A DNA stretch of 64,000 nt from the NCBI GenBank assembly GCA_963705525.1, contig CAVPJW010000003.1, forward strand, positions 552,942 to 616,941, given 5' to 3'. Made by a program: the position numbers and the translations under genes. The notes below the pieces were generated by a model. The model was not told where the DNA came from, did no database searches, and saw nothing but the letters and a program-made list of their open reading frames with translations. The stretch is from CAVPJW01 sp963705525 (GTDB lineage: Bacteria > Acidobacteriota > Vicinamibacteria > Vicinamibacterales > CAVPJW01). This document shows positions 46,812-55,345 of this stretch, piece by piece. Positions within the stretch are counted from its first letter, which is position 1; each line of letters opens with the position of its first letter.

Positions 46812-47450
46812 TCACGCGCGGCCGGCCTTGGTCGATTGGCGCTCGCGCTCATAGAAGCGCCGGGCCTTGGCGCGATTGCCGCAGCTCTGCATCGTGCACC
46901 AGCGGCGGCGCTGGCTGCGGCTCGTGTCGAGGAACAGCCAGCCGCAGCCGGCGGCGGCGCATTCGCGGACGTGGGTCACGTCGGCGGAGGTAAGGAGCTC
47001 GGCGGCGGCGAGGACGATCGGCCAAAGCAGGCGCGCGACAGCGGCGTCGGGAGCCACCGCCGTGCCCCAGACATAGTCGACGCCGCGCACTTCGATGCGG
47101 CGCGAGCGCAGCGCCGCGGCCAGGAAGGCATTGAGCCGCCGCAAATCGCGGTCGGCCGGCGCGACGTGCTGGCTGGCGGCGGTGAACACGCGCGCCAGCA
47201 CCTCTCGCAGCCCGCGCGCCCGCGCCAAGGCCCGCGCCGCGACCCTCCTCCCGTCGCGCTGGCCCGCACGCGCCAGCAGGCCCGCCTCGGCGGCGGAGAC
47301 CAGCCGCGCCTGTCGCGCCCACGCCACCAGGTCGCCAACGTCGCCGAGCTGGTCGGCGCGGCGCTCGGGATCGGTACGCCAGTCGATGGTGTTGACGAAG
47401 TCGAGCGCGACGTGGCCGCCGACGAGATGGAAGCGCTGGGCTTGCACCAC
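46812..47450 (-). CDS. CGNR zinc-finger (ABATE-domain) putative regulator
   Basis: The product is 212 aa starting GTG 47450. The N-terminal ABATE domain opens 'FHLVGGHVALDFVNTIDWR'. The C-terminal zinc finger has 'CAAAGCGWLFLDTSRSQRRR' followed by 'WCTMQSCGNRAKARRFY', containing the name-giving CGNR. Such proteins are presumed stress-responsive transcription regulators. It is divergent from an EamA exporter with a 113-base promoter region between, a classical regulator-target arrangement. Local composition looks richer in G+C than the segment to its left. Confidence 0.9.
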   Translation of the reverse strand: MVQAQRFHLVGGHVALDFVNTIDWRTDPERRADQLGDVGDLVAWARQARLVSAAEAGLLARAGQRDGRRVAARALARARGLREVLARVFTAASQHVAPADRDLRRLNAFLAAALRSRRIEVRGVDYVWGTAVAPDAAVARLLWPIVLAAAELLTSADVTHVRECAAAGCGWLFLDTSRSQRRRWCTMQSCGNRAKARRFYERERQSTKAGRA

Positions 47451-47477
47451 GCGCCAATAATAACCCCTATTGTCGAC

Positions 47478-47507
47478 TTGACCGGTTATGCGAACGACAC
47501 ATACTAT
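47478..47507 (+). promoter_or_regulatory. Promoter of the EamA exporter gene
   Basis: TTGACC (47478-47483) and TACTAT (47502-47507) are spaced 18 bp. The -10 overlaps an imperfect palindrome CTATCTAACCGTATAG (47505-47520), a plausible operator for the divergent CGNR regulator. Confidence 0.45.
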
Positions 47508-47563
47508 CTAACCGTATAGAGCCTAGAAGAAGGTTAGCCTGGTGAGTCTGGTGAGTGAAGTCG

Positions 47564-48538
47564 ATGTCGACTGTCAACGTCCGGCTGCTGCTCGCGTTCT
47601 TCGCCATCTACGTCATCTGGGGATCGACGTATCTCGCCATCCAGGTCGCGGTCGAGACGATTCCGCCGCTCGCCACCGCTGGCGTCCGCCACCTCGTCGC
47701 CGGCATCGTCCTCTATGCCTGGGCGAGGGCGTGGCGCGCCCGCGTCACCTGGACTGAATGGCGGGCGAGCCTGGTCGTTGCCGTGCTGTTCTTCCTGATC
47801 GGCCACGGCACGCTGCACTGGGCCGAGCAGATCGTGCCGTCGGGCATCGCCGCGCTCCTCCTCGCCACCGAGCCGGTGTGGATCGCGATGCTGATGCCGG
47901 CACCCGGCGCGTCACGCTGGAGCGCTCGCATCATCCTCGGCCTGGCCGCCGGTTTGATCGGCGTCGCCCTGCTGGTGCCGCGCGAGGCGCTCGCCACCGG
48001 CTGGGGACAGGGGACGCAGCCGTTGTGGGGCGCCGGCGCGATTCTGTTTGGCGCGCTGTCGTGGGCGGTCGGTGTCCGCTACGCCGCCACCGCGCCGCTC
48101 CCTGCCGATCCGTTCGTGCGCGCCGCGACGACGCTGCTGTGCGGCGCAATGCTGCTGCTGACGGCGAGCGCGGCCACCGGCGAGATCGCGCGGGTCGACG
48201 CCCAGGCGGTGTCGCTGCACTCGCTGCTCGGCCTCGGCTACCTGATCGTCTTCGGGTCGGTGCTCGCGTTTTCCGCCTACACGTGGCTGCTGGAGCGCTG
48301 CTCGGCCACGCTCGTCTCCACGCACACTTACGTCAACCCGGTGATTGCGGTGTTCCTGGGCTGGCTCTTCGCCGGAGAGGCGGTGACGCCGCGCGTGCTC
48401 GGCGCCACCGCCCTGATTCTGGCGGCCGTGCTGCTGCTCAAGTCGGGCGCATCGCCGTCGCCGCGCCAGGCATCGCGCACCGCCTCCGCCAAGGGTTATG
48501 ACGTGCCCCGAATTAAGCGCGCGATCGAGTCGCGGTGA
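47564..48538 (+). CDS. EamA/DMT family exporter
   Basis: The product is 324 aa from ATG 47564, with ten hydrophobic segments in two EamA repeats. The first starts 'FFAIYVIWGSTYLAIQVAVE' and the second begins near residue 165. Conserved loop residues in 'EQIVPSGIAALLLATEPVW' are typical. The protein exports small metabolites, often amino acids or drugs; the substrate is unknown. It is probably controlled by the divergent CGNR regulator. Its end lies 71 bases before tRNA-Ser. Confidence 0.9.
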   Translation: MSTVNVRLLLAFFAIYVIWGSTYLAIQVAVETIPPLATAGVRHLVAGIVLYAWARAWRARVTWTEWRASLVVAVLFFLIGHGTLHWAEQIVPSGIAALLLATEPVWIAMLMPAPGASRWSARIILGLAAGLIGVALLVPREALATGWGQGTQPLWGAGAILFGALSWAVGVRYAATAPLPADPFVRAATTLLCGAMLLLTASAATGEIARVDAQAVSLHSLLGLGYLIVFGSVLAFSAYTWLLERCSATLVSTHTYVNPVIAVFLGWLFAGEAVTPRVLGATALILAAVLLLKSGASPSPRQASRTASAKGYDVPRIKRAIESR

Positions 48539-48609
48539 ACGCGGCGCCCGCGTCCCGTAGCCCGTAGCGTGCAGGTCTCGGTACGCAATATACTTAGGAA
48601 TCTCGTCGC

Positions 48610-48703
48610 GGTGAGGTGGCCGAGAGGCTGAAGGCGGCGGTTTGCTAAACCGTTATACGGGCCAAAACCTGTATCCAGGGTTCGAATCCCTGCCTCACCG
48701 CCA
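48610..48703 (+). tRNA. tRNA-Ser(GCU)
   Basis: A 94-base class II tRNA. The acceptor stem GGTGAGG (48610-48616) pairs with CCTCACC (48693-48699), then discriminator G and encoded CCA. The anticodon loop in TTTGCTAAA gives GCU. A long variable arm (TTATACGGGCCAAAACCTGTA) and GGTTCGAATCC T-loop are typical of Ser. Its 3' end is the attachment site of the adjoining island. Confidence 0.96.
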
Positions 48704-48704
48704 G
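48677..48704 (+). repeat. attL-like copy: tRNA-Ser 3' end
   Basis: This 28-base segment (T-arm, acceptor 3' strand, CCA and one G) is repeated identically at 50061-50088. A tRNA 3' end used as integration site is standard for tyrosine-recombinase elements. Confidence 0.85.
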
Positions 48705-48705
48705 T

Positions 48706-49223
48706 TAAGTTTTCTAGCCATTGATCCTTCCGTGGGGAGACTCTCCCCGTCTCCAAAATGTCTCCAAAACTCTGTACGGCCAACGGCTGATCCAGCAGGC
48801 GAATCGCGCTGTCCAGCGCCGCTGGAGTCAGGTGCATGTAGCGCTGCGTCATGCCGAGTTCGCGATGACCGCCGAGCTCCTGAATCGCCCTCGGCGGCGC
48901 TCCGCGCATCGCCAGGTGCGAACAGAACGTGTGCCGCACCGTCAGGATGTTGTTGACTGTCTTCGCCGCCTTCGTGCTCAAGCGGCCCTTGAGATGTTGC
49001 ACGTCCTCGCTTTTGATCGCGTCGAGCCTCTTGTGACCCACTGCGGGCACGAGGTGCACGCGGAGGATCATCTCCTTCGCCGCAATCTCGCTCGGTTTCT
49101 GCCGATTCGCCCGCGGGTGGCCGTCGAGGAATCTCGCCACGACTCTCGTAGGGTGGGAACCTCCTTCGGTGGTGCGTTGTCCTGCGGCGGCTTCATCAAT
49201 CGCTCGAACAGCACGCGGTGTCG
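48706..49223 (-). pseudogene. Tyrosine recombinase/integrase relic at tRNA-Ser
   Basis: Upstream part: 'VLFERLMKPPQDNAPPKEV', then a one-base loss at about 49143. It continues 'ARFLDGHPRANRQKPSEIAA' and 'ILRVHLVPAVGHKRLDAIKS' (SAM-like arm/core-binding domain). After 'TVNNILTV' it jumps in frame at about 48935 to 'RHTFCSHLAMRGAPPRAIQE', 'LGGHRELGMTQRYMHLTPAA', the C-terminal catalytic boxes (His-x-x-Arg, GH, Tyr). The stretch with the first catalytic Arg is deleted. The frame then has no stop before the tRNA. It cannot be an active integrase. Confidence 0.8.
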
Positions 49224-49520
49224 AGATTCACGCGAAGGCGAAGGGATCATGCCGTACGAGTGGGGACCCTCGCATTTCCCCGAGCGGCAACGACTCGGGG
49301 CAGCCGAGGGCGGTCCCTGACCTGCCTGCGTCCAGCACGCGGGCTCTACCTTTCCGATCTCGGCGCAACTTCCTCCGGTGCGACTCTCAAAAGTTGTCTC
49401 TGACAAATCGCGAAGCTGCACTACAATATCTGCCGAACTGACGAGTACGCCCAACATCTTGCGGCGTGCTTCGCCAGCCCGCTTCGCGGGGCGCAACCGC
49501 GATGGTTCAAGGAGGACAAC

Positions 49521-49823
49521 GTGGCGAAGAGAGCAGTCAAAAGAGCGGTGGCAAGACGTGCCTTGAAGAGGCGCGCCGTGAGGCGTGCCGTGAAGAGGCG
49601 CGTGGTGAGGAAAGCCGTGAAGAGGCGCATCGTGAGGAAAGCCGTGAAGAGGCGCGCCGTGAAGCGTGCCTTGAAGAGGCGCGCCGTCAAGAGGGCCGTG
49701 AAGCGCCGCATGGTCAAGAAGGCCGTCATGCGTCGTGCCGTCAAGCGTGCTGTCGTGAAGCGCGCGGTCCGGCGCGCCATCGTCGCCCGCCTGCTCAGCG
49801 AGTCGGGCGGTTTGAAGGAGTAA
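49521..49823 (+). CDS. Extremely basic Lys/Arg/Ala/Val-repeat protein
   Basis: The product is 100 aa from GTG 49521, with AAGGAGGA at 49508-49515 at ideal spacing. Residues 1-88 consist almost only of Ala, Val, Lys and Arg in a rolling pattern of units such as AVKRR, AVKRA and VVRKA. About 46 of 100 residues are Lys or Arg. The non-basic tail is 'LLSESGGLKE'. The DNA shows matching short tandem repeats built on gtgaagaggcgc, suggesting growth by slippage. A helix with alternating basic and small hydrophobic faces is likely, and it would bind nucleic acid or polyphosphate. It is the only intact gene in the tRNA-Ser island. No pro-alanine H1 repeats are present. Confidence 0.75.
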   Translation: MAKRAVKRAVARRALKRRAVRRAVKRRVVRKAVKRRIVRKAVKRRAVKRALKRRAVKRAVKRRMVKKAVMRRAVKRAVVKRAVRRAIVARLLSESGGLKE

Positions 49824-49999
49824 GCACGGTGATGCAACGACTGGGAAGACACGCTGTTGGACTCCGCCCTCCCCCTGGACATCGAGGATAGGTGATATTG
49901 GGGCCCAATCGTGGCGCGCGACCGCCGCCGATTCGGCGCACCATCAAGTCGGTGGCGGTGTTGTCGTGTTCCTCGAGCGCGGTTGGATACCGGCTCTGG

Positions 50000-50020
50000 A
50001 ATTCGAACCCTGCTCACCAG
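50000..50020 (+). repeat. Degenerate att-like copy
   Basis: The segment 50000-50020 matches the tRNA-Ser 3' end (TTCGAA, CCCTG, CTCACC, CAG blocks) but lacks four single bases. It lies 61 bases before the perfect copy at 50061-50088. It may be an older attachment site, or chance similarity. Confidence 0.35.
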
Positions 50021-50060
50021 ATGTCGCGCGCCATCACCGAGTTGGAAAACACGCGCTCGT

Positions 50061-50088
50061 AGGGTTCGAATCCCTGCCTCACCGCCAG
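50061..50088 (+). repeat. attR-like copy of the tRNA-Ser 3' end
   Basis: Identical over 28 bases to 48677-48704; flanking sequence differs on both sides. It marks the distal end of the tRNA-Ser island. Confidence 0.85.
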
Positions 50089-50172
50089 ATTTCCACGGTG
50101 TAATCCTTCCTCCATCACCGACGGATCCAGCCGCTCGCCGCCGAAGGCTTCGACAAGAACAGGCCGCCGTAT

Positions 50173-50899
50173 CTAGTTGAGCGGGCTCTCATCGACGGGC
50201 CGTTCGTCGATGTCCGAGTAGCGATAGACCATCCGGAGCGCGGACGATCCAAGCAGCCTGAGCTGTGCCGTCGTCTCGAGCGAGACGGGCATCAGTACCC
50301 CTTCGATCCGTTGATATCGTCGCACCACGTCGACGCGGGTGACTCAGAACGATGGACTCTTCGCGAGTCGCCCCTCGACACGCACGAGATCGCCATCGAT
50401 CGGCGTCAGGAACATCTGTCGACGATGAGGGAGCGAGCGTTTCGCAGCGGCAGCAGGCTCCACCACGGCAAGACCTTCCTCGTTGACGCGCTCCGCGCTG
50501 GAGCCGATAGTTGTCGGTTGAAATCGCCACGTGCGCCACGCCTCCGCGCTCGGTGAGCCGTCGTTCTTCGTCGAGCAGCGATCGCAGTACGCGAGCGCGG
50601 ATGTAGCCCGAACCGCCCTCGGCCGTCACCTCGTAGACCAACCCCGATGCCACGGTGAAATTGGTCTGGACATCGAGCCACGCCCGTTGTCCAACGCCCG
50701 ACGCCTCCAGGCGTCGCGACGCGCGGTACTGATGGGCCATCGTGGGGCGCGCGAGGAATTTTTCCATCGCCGCCATGGCACCGGGATCCACGCGTTCGGC
50801 CGCGGAAAACGGCGCGGCGAGTGCCGACACTGTGAGCGTCGCTGCCAGGGCGCCGCAAGCACGGCGACGAGCGGCGCACGGGACGAACGAGCGGCCCAT
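50173..50899 (-). pseudogene. Exported lipoprotein-sorting-like protein with frameshift and nonsense codon
   Basis: The start ATG 50899 gives a signal peptide ('CGALAATLTVSALAAPFSAA') and a mature region 'MAAMEKFLARPTMAHQYRAS', 'AWLDVQTNFTVASGLVYEVT'. After 'ISTDNY' (about 50520) the frame shifts. The new frame reads 'ERVNEEGLAVVEPAAAAKRS', 'MFLTPIDGDLVRVEGRLAKS' and 'PSF', then TGA at 50344-50346 where Trp is expected. It then continues openly as 'VTRVDVVRRYQRIEGVLMPV' and 'LRLLGSSALRMVYRYSDIDE', ending at 50173-50175. The fold resembles outer-membrane-lipoprotein-sorting (LolA-like) domains. A clear pseudogene. Confidence 0.72.
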
Positions 50900-51208
50900 T
50901 TGATCCTCCCGTGAACTGGAAAAAGACCGTCAGCCAATCTTGCAGATGCACGCCGACTAACATGCGCGGCGCAGTCCAGCTCGGCACTATCTCTTAAACA
51001 ATTAAGAGATAGACCCAGCGTATCTGCGCGCATCCGTTCAAGCAACTAAATAATTAAGAGTTCAACCGCGAGCCGGTCGGTCACAAACGACGCAGGGCAG
51101 GAAGTTCCTCGCGTCGCACAGCTGATTTTGCGACTGGTTCCAAAGTTTGGGCTTCGAAGCCAAGTCAGGGTAGCGTGGGGCCGACCTGTGTCTCCGCGAG
51201 GGTGATGA
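50900..51208. other. Divergent intergenic region with operator
   Basis: 309 bases between the minus-strand pseudogene and the plus-strand cytochrome pseudogene. It is more A+T-rich than its surroundings around 50985-51060 and holds the palindrome described separately. No ORF is supported. Confidence 0.45.
50987..51012. promoter_or_regulatory. Perfect 11-bp inverted repeat, probable operator
   Basis: CTATCTCTTAA (50987-50997) and TTAAGAGATAG (51002-51012) are perfect inverted repeats around ACAA. A half-site AATTAAGAG recurs at about 51049-51057. The AT-rich symmetry in a divergent promoter region fits a dimeric winged-helix repressor site. The regulator is not in view. Confidence 0.5.
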
Positions 51209-52397
51209 GTGCAACCTCGATCGTTCAAGGCGCGTCGTTCATCGATCGGTTGCATCGCGCTGCTCTCCCTTTCGATAGCCGGCCCGGTGTCGCTCCGAGC
51301 CGCGCAGGATCCATCAACGCCGCCGACGTCACTCGAGCAGGCACTTCCCAACAACGCCTCAGGGGAAGAGATCTATCGTCGGACATGCTCCACATGTCAC
51401 GCGACTGACGGCCGTGGCTCTTCGCAGAGCGTCGTCGGGTTCGCGCTGCCGCTGCGAGAATGGACACAACATCCCCGATTTCACGGATTGCGCGGTGAAC
51501 ACGGTCGAGCCGATGGCCGGCTGGATGGCCGTCGCGCATCGAGGCGGGCCCATTCGCGCCCTCGATCGACACATGCCGGCGTTTGGCGATGCGCTGTCGG
51601 GCGATCAGCTCGAGCGCGTCATCAAATACATCTGGGCGTTCTGTCAGGACTCGTCCTGGCCGCGTGGCGACCTGAACCTGCCGCGCGCCTTCTTCACCGA
51701 AAAGGCGTTCCCCGAGAACGAAACCGTCTGGACGACGGGGATCACAACCTCCGGCGCCAAGGCCGTGACTAACGAGCTGGTGTACGAGCATCGCATCGGG
51801 TCCCGCAGCCAGTACGAGGTGAGGTTGCCATTCGGCGCGCAGCAGTCCGAGCAGGGTGGGGAGTGGAGCCGGGGCATCGGCGACGTCGAGCTCGCAGCGC
51901 GGCGCACCTTCTACGCCAATCTCGACCGGGGCAGCATCTTCGCCGCGGGGGCTGCGGTGGTGCTGCCAACTGGGAAGGAGAGCGAAGGGCTGGGAAACGG
52001 GTTCTGGATTTACGAGCCCTTCGCCATGTGGGGACAGTACATCGGCAGAAACGGATTCCTCCAGGTGCACACTGGATTCGAAATCCCCTCGGACCACAGC
52101 CGCGGCGACAACGAAGGCTTTCTCCGCACCACGTTCGGCTATACGTTCGCTCAGGATCAGGGCTTCGGGCGCACCTGGTCGCCGATGCTCGAGATGCTGG
52201 TGGCCAAGCCTTCGGGCGGAGAGACCGAGTGGGACGCTGTGCCGCAGATGCAGATCTCTCTCAGCAAACTGCAGCACATCCGCCTCGACGTCGGCGTCCG
52301 CGTGCCGCTCAACGAACGCGCCGATCGGAAGCCGCAACTGCTGACCTACTTCCTCTGGGACTGGTTCGATGGTGGCCTCTTCAGTTTCTGGAAGTAA
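51209..52397 (+). pseudogene. c-type cytochrome fused to outer-membrane-like domain, 19-base insertion
   Basis: The start GTG 51209 gives a signal peptide ('IGCIALLSLSIAGPVSLRAA') and a haem-c domain ('EEIYRRTCSTCHATDGRG'). After 'VVGFALPL' there are 19 extra bases (51455-51473) that shift the frame. It resumes as 'PDFTDCAVNTVEPMAGWMAV', 'GALSGDQLERVIKYI'-like cytochrome end, then a long beta-rich domain ('AFFTEKAFPENETVWTTGI', 'LVYEHRIGSRSQYEVRLPFG') ending 'LLTYFLWDWFDGGLFSFWK'. The second part resembles outer-membrane transporter-like barrels. It precedes the five-haem cytochrome and may have been its electron-transfer partner. Confidence 0.75.
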
Positions 52398-52406
52398 GGG
52401 CGTCCG

Positions 52407-54086
52407 GTGACCATGCGGATTCACCGACCCATCTCGATAGCCTGCGCTCTCTGGCTGGTGTCGTTCCTCATCGGCTCACCGAACCCGCGCGCCGTGGCCC
52501 AGCCCACGCAAGATCGGCCCAGCCCGCACCAGGATCTGTCGCTCTTCACCCATTCGGACAACTGCGTGGCGTGCCACAACAACCTGATCTCCTCTTCCGG
52601 CGAGGATGTGTCCATCGGGACGACGTGGCGTTCGACGATGATGGCGAACTCCGCGCGCGATCCCTACTGGCATGCGGGCGTGCGGCGCGAGACGATCGAT
52701 CACCCCACGCATTCGGCCGCCATTCAGAACGAGTGCTCGGCATGCCACATGCCGATGACCCAGAAGATCGCGCAGGCCGCGGGCGGCCAGGGAGAAGTCT
52801 TCGCGCACCTCCCCATCGCGAGTGGCGACACATCGGAGCTCCATCGGCTCGCCTCCGACGGCATCTCCTGCACGGTGTGTCATCAAATCGGGCCGGACAA
52901 CCTTGGCACGAGGGAAAGCTTCAACGCGAACTTCAAGCTGCTGCCCACGCTCGCGGATGGATCGCGCGTCATCTTCGGGCCGTACCGGATCGACGCCGGC
53001 CGCAAGACCATCATGCGCTCGGCCACCGGTTTCGTACAGGCCGAGGCCAAGCACATCAGGGAATCGGAGCTGTGCGCCTCGTGCCACACGCTCATCACCG
53101 AAGCGTTTGGCCCGAACGGCGAGGTCATCGGCTCGCTGCCCGAGCAGATGAACTACCAGGAGTGGCAGCATAGCGCCTTCAGCACGGAGGAGAAGAGCTG
53201 CCAGTCCTGTCACATGCCGGACGCGCCCGGCCCGGTGCGCGCGGCGTCGGTGCTCGGCGACACGCGCGACAAAATGGCCCGACACGTGTTCGTCGGCGGC
53301 AACGCCTTCATGGTGCGCATGCTGAGCCGCTATCGCACCGAGCTCGGTGTGGCGGCCTTGCCCGCCGAGCTCGAAGCCACGGCGCGTGCCACGATCCGTC
53401 AGCTCGAACAGGACACAGCCACGCTGATGCTTTCCAGCCCACGGATGAACGGGAACACGCTGAGCTTCGACATTGACGTTCGGAACCTGACGGGCCACAA
53501 GTTCCCGACCGGCTATCCGTCTCGTCGCACGTGGCTGCACGTCACCGTGCGCGACGGCCGCGGTGCACCGGTCTTCGAGTCGGGGGCCATTGACGAAACG
53601 GGAGCGATTCAGGGCAACGACAACGACGCGGATCCGAAGCGGTACGAGCCGCACTACGAGGACATGACTCGCTCCGATCAGGTACAGATCTACGAACCGA
53701 TTCTCGGCGATCGGACCGGCGTGCCGACGACGGGCCTGCTCACCGCGACGCAGTACCTCAAGGACAATCGACTGCTGCCGCGGGGCTTCGACAAGGCGAC
53801 GGCGCCCGCGGAGATTGGCGTTTATGGAGAGGCCGCTCGCGACGGAGATTTTGGAGGCTCCGGCGACCGCGTTCGGTTTGCCGTGCACGTGCCGGCCCAG
53901 GGGCCGTACACCGTCGATGTGGAACTTCGCTATCAGACGATCGCCTACCGGTGGGCCCACAACCTGGACGGCTACGATGCGCCCGAGCCAAGAAACTTCG
54001 TGTCCTACTACACTTCGATGTCGTCGAGCTCTTCGGTCGTTGTTGCCAGGGCCTCGACCCGACTCGATTCACCGGAACGGCCCTGA
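52407..54086 (+). CDS. Secreted five-haem cytochrome c
   Basis: The product is 559 aa from GTG 52407 (AAGGG just upstream; ATG 52413 is the alternative) with a signal peptide ('ACALWLVSFLIGSP'). Five CxxCH haem sites occur in the first 280 residues: CVACH, CSACH, CTVCH, CASCH and CQSCH. Residues of about 330-559 form a beta-rich domain ('SFDIDVRNLTGHKFPTGYPS', 'RTWLHVTVRDGRGAPVFES') common in acidobacterial and planctomycete multihaem proteins. It should carry electrons in the periplasm or at the cell surface. It lies 10 bases behind the broken cytochrome/barrel gene. Confidence 0.9.
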   Translation: MTMRIHRPISIACALWLVSFLIGSPNPRAVAQPTQDRPSPHQDLSLFTHSDNCVACHNNLISSSGEDVSIGTTWRSTMMANSARDPYWHAGVRRETIDHPTHSAAIQNECSACHMPMTQKIAQAAGGQGEVFAHLPIASGDTSELHRLASDGISCTVCHQIGPDNLGTRESFNANFKLLPTLADGSRVIFGPYRIDAGRKTIMRSATGFVQAEAKHIRESELCASCHTLITEAFGPNGEVIGSLPEQMNYQEWQHSAFSTEEKSCQSCHMPDAPGPVRAASVLGDTRDKMARHVFVGGNAFMVRMLSRYRTELGVAALPAELEATARATIRQLEQDTATLMLSSPRMNGNTLSFDIDVRNLTGHKFPTGYPSRRTWLHVTVRDGRGAPVFESGAIDETGAIQGNDNDADPKRYEPHYEDMTRSDQVQIYEPILGDRTGVPTTGLLTATQYLKDNRLLPRGFDKATAPAEIGVYGEAARDGDFGGSGDRVRFAVHVPAQGPYTVDVELRYQTIAYRWAHNLDGYDAPEPRNFVSYYTSMSSSSSVVVARASTRLDSPERP

Positions 54087-54239
54087 GGCAGCGCCGGCAG
54101 CCGCCTCCACCACGCATCGACGACTCGGGTAGAATATCGGGGACTGGCGGGACCTTCCGCGGGCGAAAGAGCGTGCAACTCGTCCGCCTCACCGTCAGTC
54201 GTGTCGATCGACCGACCCCGCCTTCCCCGGTAGCAACCC

Positions 54240-55337
54240 ATGCCTGAGATCCGCGCAGGACAGATTACGGTCTTCTATCTGTTCGACATCGCTGACGCGG
54301 TCGATCTCGCGAAGCTGCCCGCGCTGATCGGCGGGACGGCGGTTCCGGCGCGCCTCGCACCCAAACCCGCAACACCCGCATACATTCAATATCAGGATCC
54401 GCCGCCGCTCTCGTTCGAAGGCGAGATGGTGGGCATGGGGAAGATCAATGGCTTCCACGTCCGGGTCCGCGTGTACGACTACGGCATCATCTCCCTGGCA
54501 TTGAGCCGTCCGTTCGAAGGCAGCTGGGTGGAGCTCATCGCGATCGGCCAGAGCGTGATGGAGAACGCGGTGCTCGAGGATCGCGCCGACCAGTGCAGCC
54601 GCGAGCTCGTCGATCGCCTTCGGCCGGCGCTTGATAGTCCGCGGCCCGCTCGTCTATCGGAAGACTACGTGGTCTTCTCGGTGCACGAGTTCGCGCGACC
54701 GCTGACGTCCGACGTCTTGCTCGAGACGTACGGCGACGAGATTGCGCTCCTGCTCCGGGGCGAGCGCGTCGCGCTCAGCCGGCAGGAACGGGAAGAGGCG
54801 CTCCGGCATCGCATCTCGTATCTCGCGAACGATCTGGTCATTCCGACATGGAGCTCCGCGCTCGTGTACGACACCGAGGCCGGCGCGCATGCGGCGCTCG
54901 AACTGCTCGAGTACGCGAACTCGCAGCTGCTCCAGTTCCGGTACTACGACGATCTGCTCGACAGCGAGCTCGGACGGATTTATCCCGAGGTCAAGGCGCC
55001 CAAGTGGCACGACGAATTTCTGGGTCGTCGCCACACGCGAGCCGCGCACCGCGTCCATTCGCTCTTCATCGAAGTCAACGAGCTCACGGATAAAACGGAA
55101 AATGCGCTGAAGATCGTGGGCGACGTCTACGCCGCACGTCTATATACGATCGTCGCCGCGCGTCTCGGTCTCGAGGCCTGGAAGGCCAGCGTGCAGGAGA
55201 AGCTCAAGACCCTGGACGACATCTACCGGTTTGCCGTGGAGCAGGCCAGCATGTCGCGCGGCACGTTCCTGGAACTCACGATCGTGCTGATTCTGATCTT
55301 CGAGCTCGTGCTGCTGCTGCTGGGGATTATGAAGTGA
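54240..55337 (+). CDS. RMD1/DUF155-like membrane protein
   Basis: The product is 365 aa from ATG 54240. It is soluble through about residue 330, then has one C-terminal membrane helix ('LTIVLILIFELVLLLLGIMK'). Conserved-looking segments are 'FEGEMVGMGKINGFHVRVRV', 'ALELLEYANSQLLQFRYYDD' and 'VNELTDKTENALKIVGDVYA', which fit the RMD1/YagE (DUF155) family of tail-anchored proteins. The eukaryotic relatives are linked to mitochondrial function; the bacterial role is unknown. No partner gene is evident. Confidence 0.68.
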   Translation: MPEIRAGQITVFYLFDIADAVDLAKLPALIGGTAVPARLAPKPATPAYIQYQDPPPLSFEGEMVGMGKINGFHVRVRVYDYGIISLALSRPFEGSWVELIAIGQSVMENAVLEDRADQCSRELVDRLRPALDSPRPARLSEDYVVFSVHEFARPLTSDVLLETYGDEIALLLRGERVALSRQEREEALRHRISYLANDLVIPTWSSALVYDTEAGAHAALELLEYANSQLLQFRYYDDLLDSELGRIYPEVKAPKWHDEFLGRRHTRAAHRVHSLFIEVNELTDKTENALKIVGDVYAARLYTIVAARLGLEAWKASVQEKLKTLDDIYRFAVEQASMSRGTFLELTIVLILIFELVLLLLGIMK

Positions 55338-55345
55338 TATCTGTC

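Larger units (their letters stand above)
48677..50088. mobile_element. Decayed tRNA-Ser mini-island
   Basis: The island is 1.4 kb, bounded by identical 28-base copies of the tRNA-Ser 3' end. It contains, next to the tRNA and reading toward it, the relic of a tyrosine recombinase, and one clearly translatable gene for an extremely basic protein. A degenerate third att-like copy lies at about 50000-50020. The layout (int beside the tRNA, direct repeats at both ends) fits an integrated element that has lost almost everything but one cargo gene. Confidence 0.78.

Noticed and set aside
48496..48705. Minus-strand coding through tRNA-Ser ('GGEAGIRTLDTG'-like peptide)
   Set aside because: This is the familiar artefact of translating a tRNA gene in reverse; the integrase frame simply lost its stop.
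49530..49790. Short repeats resembling a CRISPR array
   Set aside because: The repeats are contiguous multiples of three bases within a reading frame with an SD; there are no unique spacers of constant length.
52476..53960. 494-codon minus-strand frame opposite the five-haem cytochrome
   Set aside because: Shadow: five CxxCH sites on the plus strand leave no doubt about the coding strand.
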